A stretch of DNA of 40,793 nucleotides from Tanticharoenia sakaeratensis NBRC 103193 (GCF_000963885.1 NZ_BALE01000036.1:1-40793), one strand, 5' to 3'; shown: positions 15,799-25,068, counted from the stretch's first letter. A program made the numbers and translations. Notes: generated from the letters alone by a model not told the origin.

Positions 15799-17176
15799 GC
15801 AGGGCGCGGCCCGACACCGCGAGCGCTGCCTCCCGTATGGCTTCCGACAGCGTCGGGTGGGCATGGCACAGAAGCCCGATATCTTCGGCGGATGCCCTGA
15901 ACGACAACGCGAGAGCGGCTTCGGCGATCATGTCGCCCGCATCGGGTGCCACGATATGCACCCCGAGAATGCGATCGGTCTCGGCGCAGGCGAGGATCTT
16001 CACAAATCCTTCCGTCGCGAGCATCGCCCGGGCTCGCGCATTGGCCGTCAGGGGAAACTGGCCGACGCGATAGGCTGTCCCGTCCGCCTTGAGCCGATCC
16101 TCCGTCGCCCCCACGCTCGCCACTTCCGGCGCGGTGTAGATCACGCTCGGTACCAGATCGTAGTCCACATGGCCCGGCTTTCCGGCCAGACGGTCGGCCA
16201 GCGCGATCCCGTCGTCCTCCGCCTTGTGCGCGAGCATCGGCCCCGCGATCACGTCGCCGATCGCGAATATGCCCGGCCGGGTCGTCTGGAATCCGGCATC
16301 AACCTCGATCCGTCCGCGCGCATCCCGTGCGATCCCGATCGCATCCAGACCGAGACCGTCGACAAACGGCGCCCGTCCGATCGCAACCAGCGCCACGTCG
16401 CAGTCGAGCACGACCGTCTCGCCGCCGCCGACCGGCTCCGCCGTCAGACGCACGCCATCCGCGCCGCGCTCCGCACCTGTGACCTTGTGCCCCAGCCGGA
16501 ATGCGATGCCCTGTTTCTGCAACGAGCGCTGCAGCAGCCGGACCGCGCCGGAATCGAGCTCTGCCGCAATCCGGTCCGCATATTCCACGACCGTGACCTG
16601 AGAGCCGAGGCGCTGCCAGACGCTGCCGAGTTCCAGACCAATCACCCCGCCGCCGATGACCACGAGCCGCTCGGGAACCTTGTCCAGCGCAAGCGCCCCG
16701 GTCGAGGAGACGACCTGCTGCTCGTCGATGTCGAGCCCGGGCAGCGAGACCGGCGCGCTTCCCGTCGCGATGGCAACATGGCGGGCCGCGACGACTTCGC
16801 CATCGACGCGCACCGCCCCATCGGCGTCAAAGGCAGCCGATCCCGTCAGGCGCGTGATGTGATGCTTGCGAAACAGGTAATCGACGCCGCGCACCGTGTC
16901 GGCGACCGTGCGGTCCTTGTGCGCCATCATGCCCGGCAGATCGAGGCGCACGCCGTCGCACGCGATCCCCAGCTTCGACAGCGTGCCGCCCGTGGCTTCC
17001 GCATAGCGTTCGGAAGCGTGCAGCAGCGCCTTTGACGGAATGCAGCCGACATTGAGGCACGTGCCGCCGAGGGTCGGACGCCGGTCGACGCAGGCGACGG
17101 AGAGACCATTCTGGGCCGCGCGGATCGCACAGACGTAGCCTGCGGGGCCACCGCCAATGACGAGCAGGTCGAACAT
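15791..17176 (-). CDS. lpd: Dihydrolipoyl dehydrogenase (E3)
   Basis: FAD- and NAD-dependent E3 of 461 residues that reoxidises the lipoyl arm of E2. The FAD fold is DLLVIGGGPAGYVCAIRAAQ at residues 3-22. The redox disulfide is Cys40/Cys45 in GGTCLNVGCIPSK, the NAD fold is LVVIGGGVIGLELGSVW, the second FAD site is PGIFAIGDVIAGPMLAHKAEDDG, and the catalytic His-Glu pair is in HAHPTLSEAI. The ATG at 17174-17176 is preferred to a TTG two codons earlier. It begins 2 nt past the odhB stop, so the two are surely co-transcribed. Position indicates it serves the 2-oxoglutarate dehydrogenase complex, though E3 can be shared with other complexes. Confidence 0.96.
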   Translation of the reverse strand: MFDLLVIGGGPAGYVCAIRAAQNGLSVACVDRRPTLGGTCLNVGCIPSKALLHASERYAEATGGTLSKLGIACDGVRLDLPGMMAHKDRTVADTVRGVDYLFRKHHITRLTGSAAFDADGAVRVDGEVVAARHVAIATGSAPVSLPGLDIDEQQVVSSTGALALDKVPERLVVIGGGVIGLELGSVWQRLGSQVTVVEYADRIAAELDSGAVRLLQRSLQKQGIAFRLGHKVTGAERGADGVRLTAEPVGGGETVVLDCDVALVAIGRAPFVDGLGLDAIGIARDARGRIEVDAGFQTTRPGIFAIGDVIAGPMLAHKAEDDGIALADRLAGKPGHVDYDLVPSVIYTAPEVASVGATEDRLKADGTAYRVGQFPLTANARARAMLATEGFVKILACAETDRILGVHIVAPDAGDMIAEAALALSFRASAEDIGLLCHAHPTLSEAIREAALAVSGRALHV

Positions 17177-17178
17177 GC

Positions 17179-18492
17179 TCAAACGCCCAGGATCAGGCGG
17201 CGCGGATCCTCGACCAGCTGCTTGACCCGCACGAGGAAGCTCACGGCCTCGCGCCCGTCCACGATCCGATGATCGTAGGAGAGGGCAACGTACATCATGG
17301 GCCGGATCACGACCTGCCCGTTGATCGCAACGGGCCGGTCCTGGATCGCGTGCATGCCCAGGATGCCCGACTGCGGCGCATTGAGGATCGGCGTCGACAA
17401 CAGCGAGCCGAAGACGCCGCCATTGGTGATCGAGAACGTGCCGCCTGTCAGTTCGTCGAGCGCCAGCGATCCGTCCCGCGCGCGCTTGCCGTATTCCGCG
17501 ATCCGCCGCTCGATTTCGGCAAATTCCATGGTGCCCGCATCGCGCAGGACCGGCACGACGAGGCCACGCGGGCTGGAAATCGCAATGCCCAGATTGACGA
17601 ATTCCCGATAGACGATGTCCTCGCCATCGATCTCCGCATTGATCGCCGGAAATTCGCGCAGGGCGACGGCGCAGGCACGTGCGAAAAACGACATGAAGCC
17701 GAGCCGGACGCCGTGTGCCTTTTCGAACGCCTCGCGATATTCCGCCCGCATGGCGCGGGCCGCCGACATGTCAATCTCGTTCACCGTCGTCAGGATCGCG
17801 GCCGTCGCCTGCGCTTCCTTCAGACGGCGCGCGATCGTCTGACGCAGGCGCGTCATTCGCACGCGGGTCTCGCGCGGGTCGGCATGACCGGACAGCGGAC
17901 CATGCGAACGCGGCGGGGCGGTGCGCCGCGCTTCCGTCGGCTGGGCAGGAGCCGTCGGTGCAGCGGCTTCCGATGGTTTCACAGCTTCTGCAGCGGGTTT
18001 TGCCGGCTCGGCCTTCGCCTCGCCCTGACGGGCCGTGAAGGCGATCACGTCGCCCTTGGTGATGCGGCCGTCGCGCCCTGAGCCTGTGCCGATCTCCGCG
18101 GGTGCGATGTCCAGTTCCTCCATCGCCCGAGCCGCAGCCGGCATGGGCGCCTGCGCGGCACCCGGCTTCGCAGGGTCCGGTTCAGTGTCCGGAGCGGGCG
18201 GCGGAGGTGCCGGAGATACAGGTGCGGAAGGCGCGGCCTGTTCAGACGTGGTCGCACTGCCGTCGATCCGGGCCAGCAGGGCCCCGACGGCGACCTCGTC
18301 GCCTTCCGACACCGCATGGGGGCCCATCGTGCCGGTTCCCGTGGCCGGGACCTCGACGCTCACCTTGTCGGTTTCGAGTTCGACGACGGGATCGTCCGCC
18401 TTGACCGGGTCGCCGGGCTGCTTGAGCCAGCGTGCGACAACCGCGCTGGAAACACTTTCACCAAGAACCGGCACCCTGATCTCGGCGGTCAT
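17179..18492 (-). CDS. odhB: 2-Oxoglutarate dehydrogenase E2 (dihydrolipoamide succinyltransferase)
   Basis: E2 core of the 2-oxoglutarate dehydrogenase complex, 437 residues, transferring succinyl to CoA. The lipoyl domain (residues 1-75) has Lys43 in [14 protein letters not shown]. An Ala/Pro linker follows, then the peripheral subunit-binding domain ([31 protein letters not shown]). A second linker leads to the catalytic domain, starting [19 protein letters not shown] and ending [17 protein letters not shown] with the active-site His and Asp. The single lipoyl domain and the sequence favour the succinyl rather than acetyl type. The ATG at 18490-18492 has GGAG upstream. A 281-nt gap separates it from odhA, unusual for these genes. 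Confidence 0.96.
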   Translation of the reverse strand: MTAEIRVPVLGESVSSAVVARWLKQPGDPVKADDPVVELETDKVSVEVPATGTGTMGPHAVSEGDEVAVGALLARIDGSATTSEQAAPSAPVSPAPPPPAPDTEPDPAKPGAAQAPMPAAARAMEELDIAPAEIGTGSGRDGRITKGDVIAFTARQGEAKAEPAKPAAEAVKPSEAAAPTAPAQPTEARRTAPPRSHGPLSGHADPRETRVRMTRLRQTIARRLKEAQATAAILTTVNEIDMSAARAMRAEYREAFEKAHGVRLGFMSFFARACAVALREFPAINAEIDGEDIVYREFVNLGIAISSPRGLVVPVLRDAGTMEFAEIERRIAEYGKRARDGSLALDELTGGTFSITNGGVFGSLLSTPILNAPQSGILGMHAIQDRPVAINGQVVIRPMMYVALSYDHRIVDGREAVSFLVRVKQLVEDPRRLILGV

Positions 18493-18773
18493 GTCATCTC
18501 CAGTCTGCAAGCGGTTCAACCGGGCCGAACCTGTCCCGCAGAGCGCGGGGTGTCAATCTGCGGCGAGCGCTGGCCTCGAGATGAAACAAACCGCAATCTG
18601 ACTTTGCTTCCCATCGAAAACAACAGGTTCTTCCCGATACACATTCTTAAACCAGGCAGCGCCCGAAGGTATCGCGCCTCTTATGATATCCCAGCATCGT
18701 CCGATCCGTAGCGCCTGCGCAAGAAACCGGTGCGATGGCGCCACGATGATCTTCGATTCGACTTGCCCTCCGG
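18493..18773 (-). other. odhA-odhB spacer with candidate internal promoter
   Basis: This 281-nt spacer has no supported gene. On the minus strand a perfect TTGACA (18551-18556) is followed after 17 nt by CAGGTT (18528-18533), a poor -10; a start there would lie about 30 nt before the odhB ATG. A small 5-bp hairpin (18535-18539 with 18545-18549) sits inside the spacer of that promoter. A 63-codon GTG frame at 18553-18744 looks non-coding. Confidence 0.35.
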
Positions 18774-21668
18774 TCAGCCCGTCAGCGCTTCATCCACCAG
18801 CGCCGCCTGTTGTTCTGCATGGATCGTCGCAAGTCCCGTCGCCGGAGATGCCGCAGGCGCGCGCCCAGCGTAGCGTGGGCGCGCGCAGGCGTGCCCGACC
18901 TCGGCCAGGGCCCGCTCGATCCGGCGATCAACGAAGCTCCAGGCGCCCATGTTCTCGGGCTCTTCCTGACACCAGATGATGTCGGCATCGGGATGGCTCG
19001 AGAAGATCGGCGCCAGCGCATGACCCGGGAAGGGGTAAAGCTGCTCGACACGCACGAGGGCGACATCCGTGATCTCCCGGGCGTCCCGCTCGGCCAGCAG
19101 GTCGTAATAGACCTTGCCCGAACAGAGCACGACGCGCCGCGCGCCCTGCGTGACCCGGTCGTCCGTGATGACGGGACGGAAGGTGGTGTCTTCCGCGCAA
19201 TCGGCCAGCGGTGACACGCACAGCTTGTGCCGCAGCAGCGATTTCGGCGTCATCAGAATCAGCGGCTTGCGGCAGTCGCGGGCCATCTGACGGCGAAGGA
19301 CATGGAAGTAGTTCGCAGGCGTGGTCGGATAGCAGACGCGCAGGTTGTTTTCGGCGCAGAGCTGGAGATAGCGTTCCAGCCGGGCTGAGGAATGTTCGGG
19401 CCCCTGCCCTTCGTATCCGTGCGGCAGGAGCATCACGAGCCCCGACATCCGAAGCCACTTCGTCTCGCCGCTGGCCACGAACTGATCGATGATGACCTGG
19501 GCGCCGTTCGCGAAATCGCCGAACTGGGCTTCCCACAGCACGAGGGCGTCGGGATCGCCCAGCGAGTAGCCGTATTCGAAGCCCAGCACGCCGAACTCGG
19601 ACAGCAGCGAGTTGTAGATCTCGAGCTTCGGCGTGGCCGGATCATCGGAGACGAGCGTGTTGATCGGCACATACTCGTCCTGGCTGACCTGATCGATCAG
19701 CACGGCATGCCGCTGGCTGAACGTGCCGCGCTGGCAGTCCTCGCCCGACAGGCGGACCCGATGCCCTTCCAGCACGAGGCCGCCGAATGCCAGCGCCTCG
19801 GCAGTCGCCCAGTCGAGGCCGGGTGCGTCTTCCCCTTCGGCGAACATCCGGGCCTTGGCCGCGAGCTGCCGCAGGATCTTCGCGTGCAGATGTACGTCCG
19901 GCGGCGTGGCGGTCATGGCAGTGCCGATCCGCCGCAGGGTTCCCAGCGGCAGGCCTGTTGCCGGTTCGCCGCGCGACGTGTCCTCGATCAGACGCGTGGG
20001 ATCCTGGGGGTGATCCTGCCAGTCCCGCCGGTCGGGCCTGTAGCTCTGGGCTGCCTCGAACTCGTCGCCCAGATGACGCGCGAAGGCGTCCCAGTCCGTG
20101 CGGGCGTCGGTTTCAGTCAGCACGCCTTCGCGGATGAGGCGTGTCAGATAGAGATGGCGGACAGTGGGGCGCGCCGCGATCGCCTTGTACATGGACGGCT
20201 GGGTGAAGCTCGGCTCGTCCGCCTCGTTATGCCCGTGCCTGCGATAGCAGACGATATCGAGCACGATGTCCGCGCCGAATGCCTGTCGGTAGTCGGTAGC
20301 CAGCCGCGCGCAGTAGGCGACGGCTTCGGGCTCGTCCCCGTTCACATGCAGGATCGGCGCCTGCACGGCCTTGGCGGTGTCCGTGCAATACAGCCCGGAA
20401 TATCCGTGCGCCGAGACGGTCGTGAAACCGATCTGGTTGTTGATGACGACGTGGACGGTGCCGCCGGTGCGGTAGCCGATGAGCTGGGACATCGCCATCG
20501 TCTCGTAGACGATGCCCTGTCCCGCGAAGGCTGCGTCGCCGTGCACCAGAAGGGCGAGATGCTGCGTGCGTCCTTCCGGCCGCGTGCAGCCGTCACGGTC
20601 CTGGATCGCCCGCACGCGCCCTACCACGACCGGATCGACCGCCTCGAGATGGGACGGATTGGGCAGCAGCGTCACCTCGACCGGGCGGCCAGCGATGTCC
20701 AGGACCGCGCTGGTGCCGAGATGGTATTTCACGTCGCCCGAGCCCTGCACGTCGTCCGGCTTGAACGAGGCGCCGGCGAACTCGGCGAAGATCGCGGCGA
20801 ACGGCTTGCGCACGACGTTCGCCATGGTGTTCAGGCGTCCGCGATGCGGCATGCCGAGCGAGACCGAGCGCACGTCGTGTTCCGCCGCCTGGTCGATGAT
20901 CGCATGCAGCGCGCAGATCGTGACTTCGCCGCCCTCGAGGCCGAACCGCTTGGTGCCGACGAAGCGCTTGTGACAGAACGCCTCGAACCCTTCGGCCTCC
21001 GTAAGGTGATGCAGGAGCTTGCGCTTCTGGTCGGGTGAGAACGTATGCCGCCATCCATCACCCTCGAGGCGCCGCTGCAGCCAGTGGCGGCGCGTCGGAT
21101 CCTGGATGTGCATGTATTCGGCGCCGATCGGGCCGCAATAGACCGCGCGCAGGCGATCCAGCAGCTCGTCCAGCGTTGCCGTGTCCTGTCCCGGGAGCAG
21201 GGCGGTTGCGATATCGCCCAGATAGATCGGTCGGGTGCCGCTGTCGCCGTTGAACCCGTAGCTTGCGGGATCCAGATCGGCATGGCGCGGCGGCGCACGC
21301 AGGCCCAGGGGGTCGAGACGCGATTCCAGATGCCCCCGCACGCGATAGGCGCGGATCATCTGGATCGCCTGCACGCTGTCCCGGGCCCAGCCCAGGGCTG
21401 CGACATCCGGCTCGGCGTCGCTCTCCGCCGGCCGGGTCGGTGGCGGACGATCGTCCGGCTCGTCTTCGGCCAGACGTCCCCATGGGGCGGAATCCGCTCC
21501 CGACAGGACGGATTGTCGCTCCTCGTCCATGAGGGCGAACAGCTCGGCGAAGGACGGGTCGACGCTGTCGGGATCCCGTGCCCAGGCCGCGTGCAGGCCC
21601 GCGACGTAGAGCGCGTTGGCCCCCGTGAAGGCGGAAGCAGGGGTGCGTTCGCGCTTGGTGGCTGACAT
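18774..21668 (-). CDS. odhA: 2-Oxoglutarate dehydrogenase E1
   Basis: Thiamin-diphosphate E1 of the TCA-cycle 2-oxoglutarate dehydrogenase, 964 residues, close to the usual 930-990. The N-terminal E2-binding segment is NALYVAGLHAAWARDPDSVDPSF. The TPP domain shows FCHKRFVGTKRFGLEGGE, GMPHRGRLNTMANVVRKP and the Mg-site GDEPEAVAYCARLATDYR. The pyrimidine-binding domain has FSQRHAVLIDQ, WEAQFGDFANGAQVIIDQF and LPHGYEGQGPEHSSARLERYLQL. It ends with CQEEPENMGAWSFV. The ATG at 21666-21668 is preceded by AGGAG. The order odhA-odhB-lpd is standard. A complete complex implies oxidative flux through 2-oxoglutarate. Confidence 0.97.
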   Translation of the reverse strand: MSATKRERTPASAFTGANALYVAGLHAAWARDPDSVDPSFAELFALMDEERQSVLSGADSAPWGRLAEDEPDDRPPPTRPAESDAEPDVAALGWARDSVQAIQMIRAYRVRGHLESRLDPLGLRAPPRHADLDPASYGFNGDSGTRPIYLGDIATALLPGQDTATLDELLDRLRAVYCGPIGAEYMHIQDPTRRHWLQRRLEGDGWRHTFSPDQKRKLLHHLTEAEGFEAFCHKRFVGTKRFGLEGGEVTICALHAIIDQAAEHDVRSVSLGMPHRGRLNTMANVVRKPFAAIFAEFAGASFKPDDVQGSGDVKYHLGTSAVLDIAGRPVEVTLLPNPSHLEAVDPVVVGRVRAIQDRDGCTRPEGRTQHLALLVHGDAAFAGQGIVYETMAMSQLIGYRTGGTVHVVINNQIGFTTVSAHGYSGLYCTDTAKAVQAPILHVNGDEPEAVAYCARLATDYRQAFGADIVLDIVCYRRHGHNEADEPSFTQPSMYKAIAARPTVRHLYLTRLIREGVLTETDARTDWDAFARHLGDEFEAAQSYRPDRRDWQDHPQDPTRLIEDTSRGEPATGLPLGTLRRIGTAMTATPPDVHLHAKILRQLAAKARMFAEGEDAPGLDWATAEALAFGGLVLEGHRVRLSGEDCQRGTFSQRHAVLIDQVSQDEYVPINTLVSDDPATPKLEIYNSLLSEFGVLGFEYGYSLGDPDALVLWEAQFGDFANGAQVIIDQFVASGETKWLRMSGLVMLLPHGYEGQGPEHSSARLERYLQLCAENNLRVCYPTTPANYFHVLRRQMARDCRKPLILMTPKSLLRHKLCVSPLADCAEDTTFRPVITDDRVTQGARRVVLCSGKVYYDLLAERDAREITDVALVRVEQLYPFPGHALAPIFSSHPDADIIWCQEEPENMGAWSFVDRRIERALAEVGHACARPRYAGRAPAASPATGLATIHAEQQAALVDEALTG

Positions 21669-21905
21669 GGTCTCCTGTCTCCGGTCCTGTCCCGGCCAAT
21701 CCGGCCTGCTCCAAGGCAGGCAATCAAACATCCGTCCTTAACATGAAACCGCGCTCGACAACTGCGTTGCATGCCTGAAGCCGCGTGACTGCAGAAAAGC
21801 GACCCGGGCAGGCAACTCTCGTGCCTTAATTTCGTCAAGAAACTCTGAACCGGGCGGATGAGCGCAGTTTCCCGCCGACTGGAGAGATGGAAAGGCCAAC
21901 GTGTC

Positions 21906-22181
21906 ATGCGCGCGCTGTCGTCCGTGATCACCCTGCTCTGCCTGATCGTCGCCACGGCGCACCCGGCCCTGGCGGATGATGCGGCTCGCACTGCGCCGAC
22001 CAATCCCGCCATGCATGGATCGCATGCCTGCCTGTTCCAACATATGCTGATCCACACTGCCTATCGGCCGTCGGCCCCGCCGCAGGGCTGCGCCAGCGGC
22101 GCGTCGCGGATCGGCGCCGGATACACGCGCCTGTTGTCGACCAGCGCGCTGCGCCATCCGCATACCCGCCTGCGCGCCTGA
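21906..22181 (+). CDS. Small predicted secreted protein, unknown function
   Basis: A 91-residue frame beginning with a convincing Sec signal peptide (MRALSSVITLLCLIVATAHPALA, cleavage likely before DDAART). The mature part of about 68 residues has two Cys (HACLF, QGCAS), several His and many basic residues at the end (RHPHTRLRA). No family is recognised. GGAAAGG lies about 12 nt before the ATG at 21906, a little far. It fills what would otherwise be a 560-nt gap between the divergent odhA and the oxygenase gene. The signal peptide is the main reason to believe it; an opposing minus-strand frame has no such feature. Confidence 0.55.
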   Translation: MRALSSVITLLCLIVATAHPALADDAARTAPTNPAMHGSHACLFQHMLIHTAYRPSAPPQGCASGASRIGAGYTRLLSTSALRHPHTRLRA

Positions 22182-22227
22182 GACCCTGCGCTTGCCGCCG
22201 CCCGCGTGCGGCAGTAGCGTCCGCGCC

Positions 22228-22875
22228 ATGACTGCCGATCTGCCCGTTCTGCCCGACTACGACGCGCTTGAGCGCGCACCTGTCGTGCATGATCCTTTCG
22301 ATCATATCGTGGTGCCGCATTTCGTGCCCGAGGCCGATCTTCATCGCCTGATGGCCACGATGCCGAAGATGCGCTCGGGCGGTTCCTATCCACCCGAAGC
22401 TCTGGATCTGTCTCCTGCGCTTGACAGTCTGGTCATGGCGCTGCAGGGGCCGACATTGCGCGATGCGATCGCGCGCAAGTTCTCGCTCGACCTGCACGAG
22501 GCGCCGACGATGCTGACCGTGCGCGGGCGCACCCGGGCCAAGGATGGCCGGATCCATTGCGATTCGAAGGCCAAGCGGGTCACTGCCCTGCTCTATCTCA
22601 ATCCCGAGACGGATGCCTGGGACGCGCAGGACGGCTGCCTGCGTCTGCTGCGCGGCCCGCATGATATCGAGGATTTTGCCGCCGAGATCAGGCCGGCGCG
22701 CGGAACGCTGGTCGTGTTCCCCAACGGGCCGACGACATGGCATGGTCATCGGCAATATATCGGACAGCGCTACGCGATCCAGCTGAACTATATGGAAGCG
22801 GGTGCTGCCGCACAGCGCGAATTGCGGCGCCATCGTCTGTCCTCGCTGGTCAAGCGGCTGCCGCTGGCGGGCTGA
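22228..22875 (+). CDS. 2OG-Fe(II) oxygenase family protein
   Basis: A 215-residue member of the non-heme iron, 2-oxoglutarate-dependent dioxygenases. The iron triad is His110 and Asp112 (GRIHCDSKAKRVTALLYLN) and a distal His at 172 or 174 (TWHGHRQYIGQRYAIQLNY). Arg181 is placed to bind the 2-oxoglutarate carboxylate. GCLRLL and GTLVVFPNGP are the usual core strands. No signal peptide is visible. The substrate is unknown; relatives hydroxylate proline, small molecules or lipids. The start at 22228 has only a weak ribosome site. It lies 37 nt before asd on the same strand, so it may head the asd-nagA operon. Confidence 0.85.
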   Translation: MTADLPVLPDYDALERAPVVHDPFDHIVVPHFVPEADLHRLMATMPKMRSGGSYPPEALDLSPALDSLVMALQGPTLRDAIARKFSLDLHEAPTMLTVRGRTRAKDGRIHCDSKAKRVTALLYLNPETDAWDAQDGCLRLLRGPHDIEDFAAEIRPARGTLVVFPNGPTTWHGHRQYIGQRYAIQLNYMEAGAAAQRELRRHRLSSLVKRLPLAG

Positions 22876-22912
22876 GGCGCATTTTTCGGATTACAGGAGG
22901 ATAACGGAGTCT

Positions 22913-23944
22913 ATGGGGTATCGGGTTGCAGTCGTAGGCGCGACAGGTGCGGTCGGGCGTGAGCTCATCCGCACGCTGGCGGAGCGGGAATTTCCGGTCG
23001 ACGAGGTGGTGGCGCTGGCGTCCGCGCGCTCCGTCGGACAGGAGATTTCGTTCGGCGACAAGACCGTGCTGAAAGTGCGCAATCTCGAGACGTTCGATTT
23101 CGCGGGCTTCGATATCGCCCTGTTTTCTCCAGGCGCGTCCGTGTCGGCCGTTCACGCGCCGCGGGCGGCTGCCGCCGGCTGCATCGTGATCGACAACACG
23201 TCGCAGTTCCGGATGGAGCCCGGCATCCCGCTCGTGGTGCCCGAGGTGAATGCGAACGATCTGAAGAAGATGCGTCGCAACATCGTCGCCAATCCGAACT
23301 GTTCGACCGCGCAGATGGTTGTGGCGCTCAAGCCGCTGCATGATCTGTTCACGATCAAGCGCGTCGTCGTGTCGACCTATCAGGCGGTGTCAGGCGCCGG
23401 CAAGGAGGGCATGGACGAGCTGTTCGCGCAGTCGAAAGGCACGTTCGTCAACGATCCGCCGACGATCGAGCAGTTCACCAAGCAGATCGCCTTCAACGTC
23501 ATCCCTCATATCGATCGCTTCATGGACGACGGTTCCACGAAGGAGGAATGGAAGATGGCGGTCGAGACACGCAAGATTCTCGATCCGGACATCAAGGTGT
23601 TCGCGACCTGCGTGCGGGTTCCGGTCTTCATCGGCCATTCGGAAGCGATCAGCATCGAGTGCGAGGAACCGATTGACCTGGCCCAGGCACGCGCGGCCCT
23701 GCGCGAGGCGGACGGCGTGATCCTTCGCGACGAGCGCGAGGATGGCGGCTACGTCACCCCGATCGAGTGCGTGGGCGAGGACGCGACCTACGTGTCGCGC
23801 CTGCGGATCGATCCGACGGTCGAGAACGGCCTCGCGTTCTGGTGCGTCTCGGACAATTTGCGCAAGGGTGCCGCGCTGAACGCCGTTCAGATCGCCGAAG
23901 CCTTGGTCGCGCTCGATCTCCTGCCCAAGCGCCATTTCCTCTGA
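22913..23944 (+). CDS. asd: Aspartate-semialdehyde dehydrogenase
   Basis: A 343-residue NADPH enzyme reducing aspartyl phosphate to aspartate semialdehyde, the branch point to lysine/diaminopimelate, methionine and threonine. The N-terminal fold is YRVAVVGATGAVGRELIRTLAE. SPGASVSAVHAPRAAAAGCIVIDNTSQFRM is typical. The catalytic Cys130 is in NPNCSTAQM, and the active-site His is in VPVFIGHSEAI (RVPVxxGHS). The ATG at 22913 has a strong AGGAGG upstream. The stop codon overlaps the nagA start (ATGA), showing translational coupling. Cytosolic. Confidence 0.96.
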   Translation: MGYRVAVVGATGAVGRELIRTLAEREFPVDEVVALASARSVGQEISFGDKTVLKVRNLETFDFAGFDIALFSPGASVSAVHAPRAAAAGCIVIDNTSQFRMEPGIPLVVPEVNANDLKKMRRNIVANPNCSTAQMVVALKPLHDLFTIKRVVVSTYQAVSGAGKEGMDELFAQSKGTFVNDPPTIEQFTKQIAFNVIPHIDRFMDDGSTKEEWKMAVETRKILDPDIKVFATCVRVPVFIGHSEAISIECEEPIDLAQARAALREADGVILRDEREDGGYVTPIECVGEDATYVSRLRIDPTVENGLAFWCVSDNLRKGAALNAVQIAEALVALDLLPKRHFL

Positions 23945-25068
23945 TGCCGCAACAGGAGACGCTCTCGGGGCATCTGGTTCTCCCGGACCGGATCCTGCCC
24001 GGCCTGCTGCACATGACGGACGGCCGGATCTCGGCAATCGAGCCCCGGTCGGACGTGCCGGACCGGTTCGTGCTGCCCGGCTTCATCGATATCCACGTGC
24101 ATGGCGGCAACGGCGCCGATGCCATGGATGGCGAAGCGGATGTCGAGCGGATGGCACGCTTCCATCTGCAGTGCGGCGTCACCACGATCCTGCCCACGAC
24201 CATGACACGTCCGTGGAACGAAGTGCTGGCTGCGCTGCACGCCATTCGCAACGTGGCCCGACGTGGCATTGCCGACGGGCCGGACATTCCGGGTGCACAT
24301 CTCGAAGGGCCGTTCATCAGCCCCAACCGCCTGGGCGCGCAGCCTCCGTATGCCGTCAGTCCGACATCCGCGGAAATCGAGGCCATCACGGCGCTCGATA
24401 TTGTCCGGCTGACGACGCTCGCGCCCGAGCGGTGCAGCACCGAGGCCATCACGGCGCTGGCGAAAGCCGGTGTGCGGATCAGCATCGGGCATACAGATGC
24501 GACGGCAGAGGATTGCGCGCGTCTGTTCCAGATCGTGCAGGCGGCCAACGGGACGGTCGGTGGCACGCATCTGTTCAATGCCATGCCGGAAATCCGCGGA
24601 CGCGCGCCCGGGCCGGTCGCGGCCCTGCTGGCCGACGACCATGCCTTCGTGGAACTGATTTTCGACACGCATCACGTCCATCCGACGGCTTTCGCGCTGA
24701 TGCGCAAGGCGGCGCCGGGGCGGGTCATTCTGATTTCGGATGCGATGCGGGCCGCGGGGTGTGGCGATGGCCTCAGCAGCCTTGGCGGACTGCCGGTGCT
24801 CGTGCGTGACGGCATCGCCCGTATGGGCGAAGACGGTTCAGGCGGGCTGGCGGGCAGTATCCTCACGCTTGATCAGGCGCTGCGCAATACGCTGGATCAT
24901 GGCGTGCCGCTGATCGACGCATCTGCCATGCTCAGCGGCCATCCCGCGCGGTATCTCGGCCTGACCGATCGTGGTGCGTTCCGGGAAGGACTGCGGGCCG
25001 ATGCCGTCGTCGTCGATGCCCGGCATCAGGTAGAGGAAGTCTGGCGGAGCGGCATCCGGCTGCGTTAG
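23944..25068 (+). CDS. nagA: N-acetylglucosamine-6-phosphate deacetylase
   Basis: A 374-residue amidohydrolase that converts GlcNAc-6-phosphate to glucosamine-6-phosphate and acetate, used in amino-sugar and peptidoglycan recycling. The metal-site motifs are in order: DIHVHGGNGADAMDG near residue 40, GAHLEGPFISP with the Glu ligand, SIGHTDATAEDC with His, and GTHLFNAMPEIRGR with His and substrate residues. FDTHHVHPTA and VILISDAM, with the catalytic Asp, follow. It starts inside the asd stop codon. The C-terminal stop overlaps the stop of the convergent glycosyltransferase by 3 bases. No nagB, nagE or PTS gene is nearby, so a recycling role is more likely than uptake of external GlcNAc. Confidence 0.94.
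   Translation: MPQQETLSGHLVLPDRILPGLLHMTDGRISAIEPRSDVPDRFVLPGFIDIHVHGGNGADAMDGEADVERMARFHLQCGVTTILPTTMTRPWNEVLAALHAIRNVARRGIADGPDIPGAHLEGPFISPNRLGAQPPYAVSPTSAEIEAITALDIVRLTTLAPERCSTEAITALAKAGVRISIGHTDATAEDCARLFQIVQAANGTVGGTHLFNAMPEIRGRAPGPVAALLADDHAFVELIFDTHHVHPTAFALMRKAAPGRVILISDAMRAAGCGDGLSSLGGLPVLVRDGIARMGEDGSGGLAGSILTLDQALRNTLDHGVPLIDASAMLSGHPARYLGLTDRGAFREGLRADAVVVDARHQVEEVWRSGIRLR

Noticed and set aside
18553-18744. 63-codon minus-strand frame between odhA and odhB
   Set aside because: GTG start, no ribosome site, no recognisable feature. The candidate promoter for odhB overlaps its end.
19392-21038. Long plus-strand frame of 548 codons opposite odhA
   Set aside because: Same cause: antisense of a confirmed gene in GC-rich DNA, with no ribosome site or recognisable domain.
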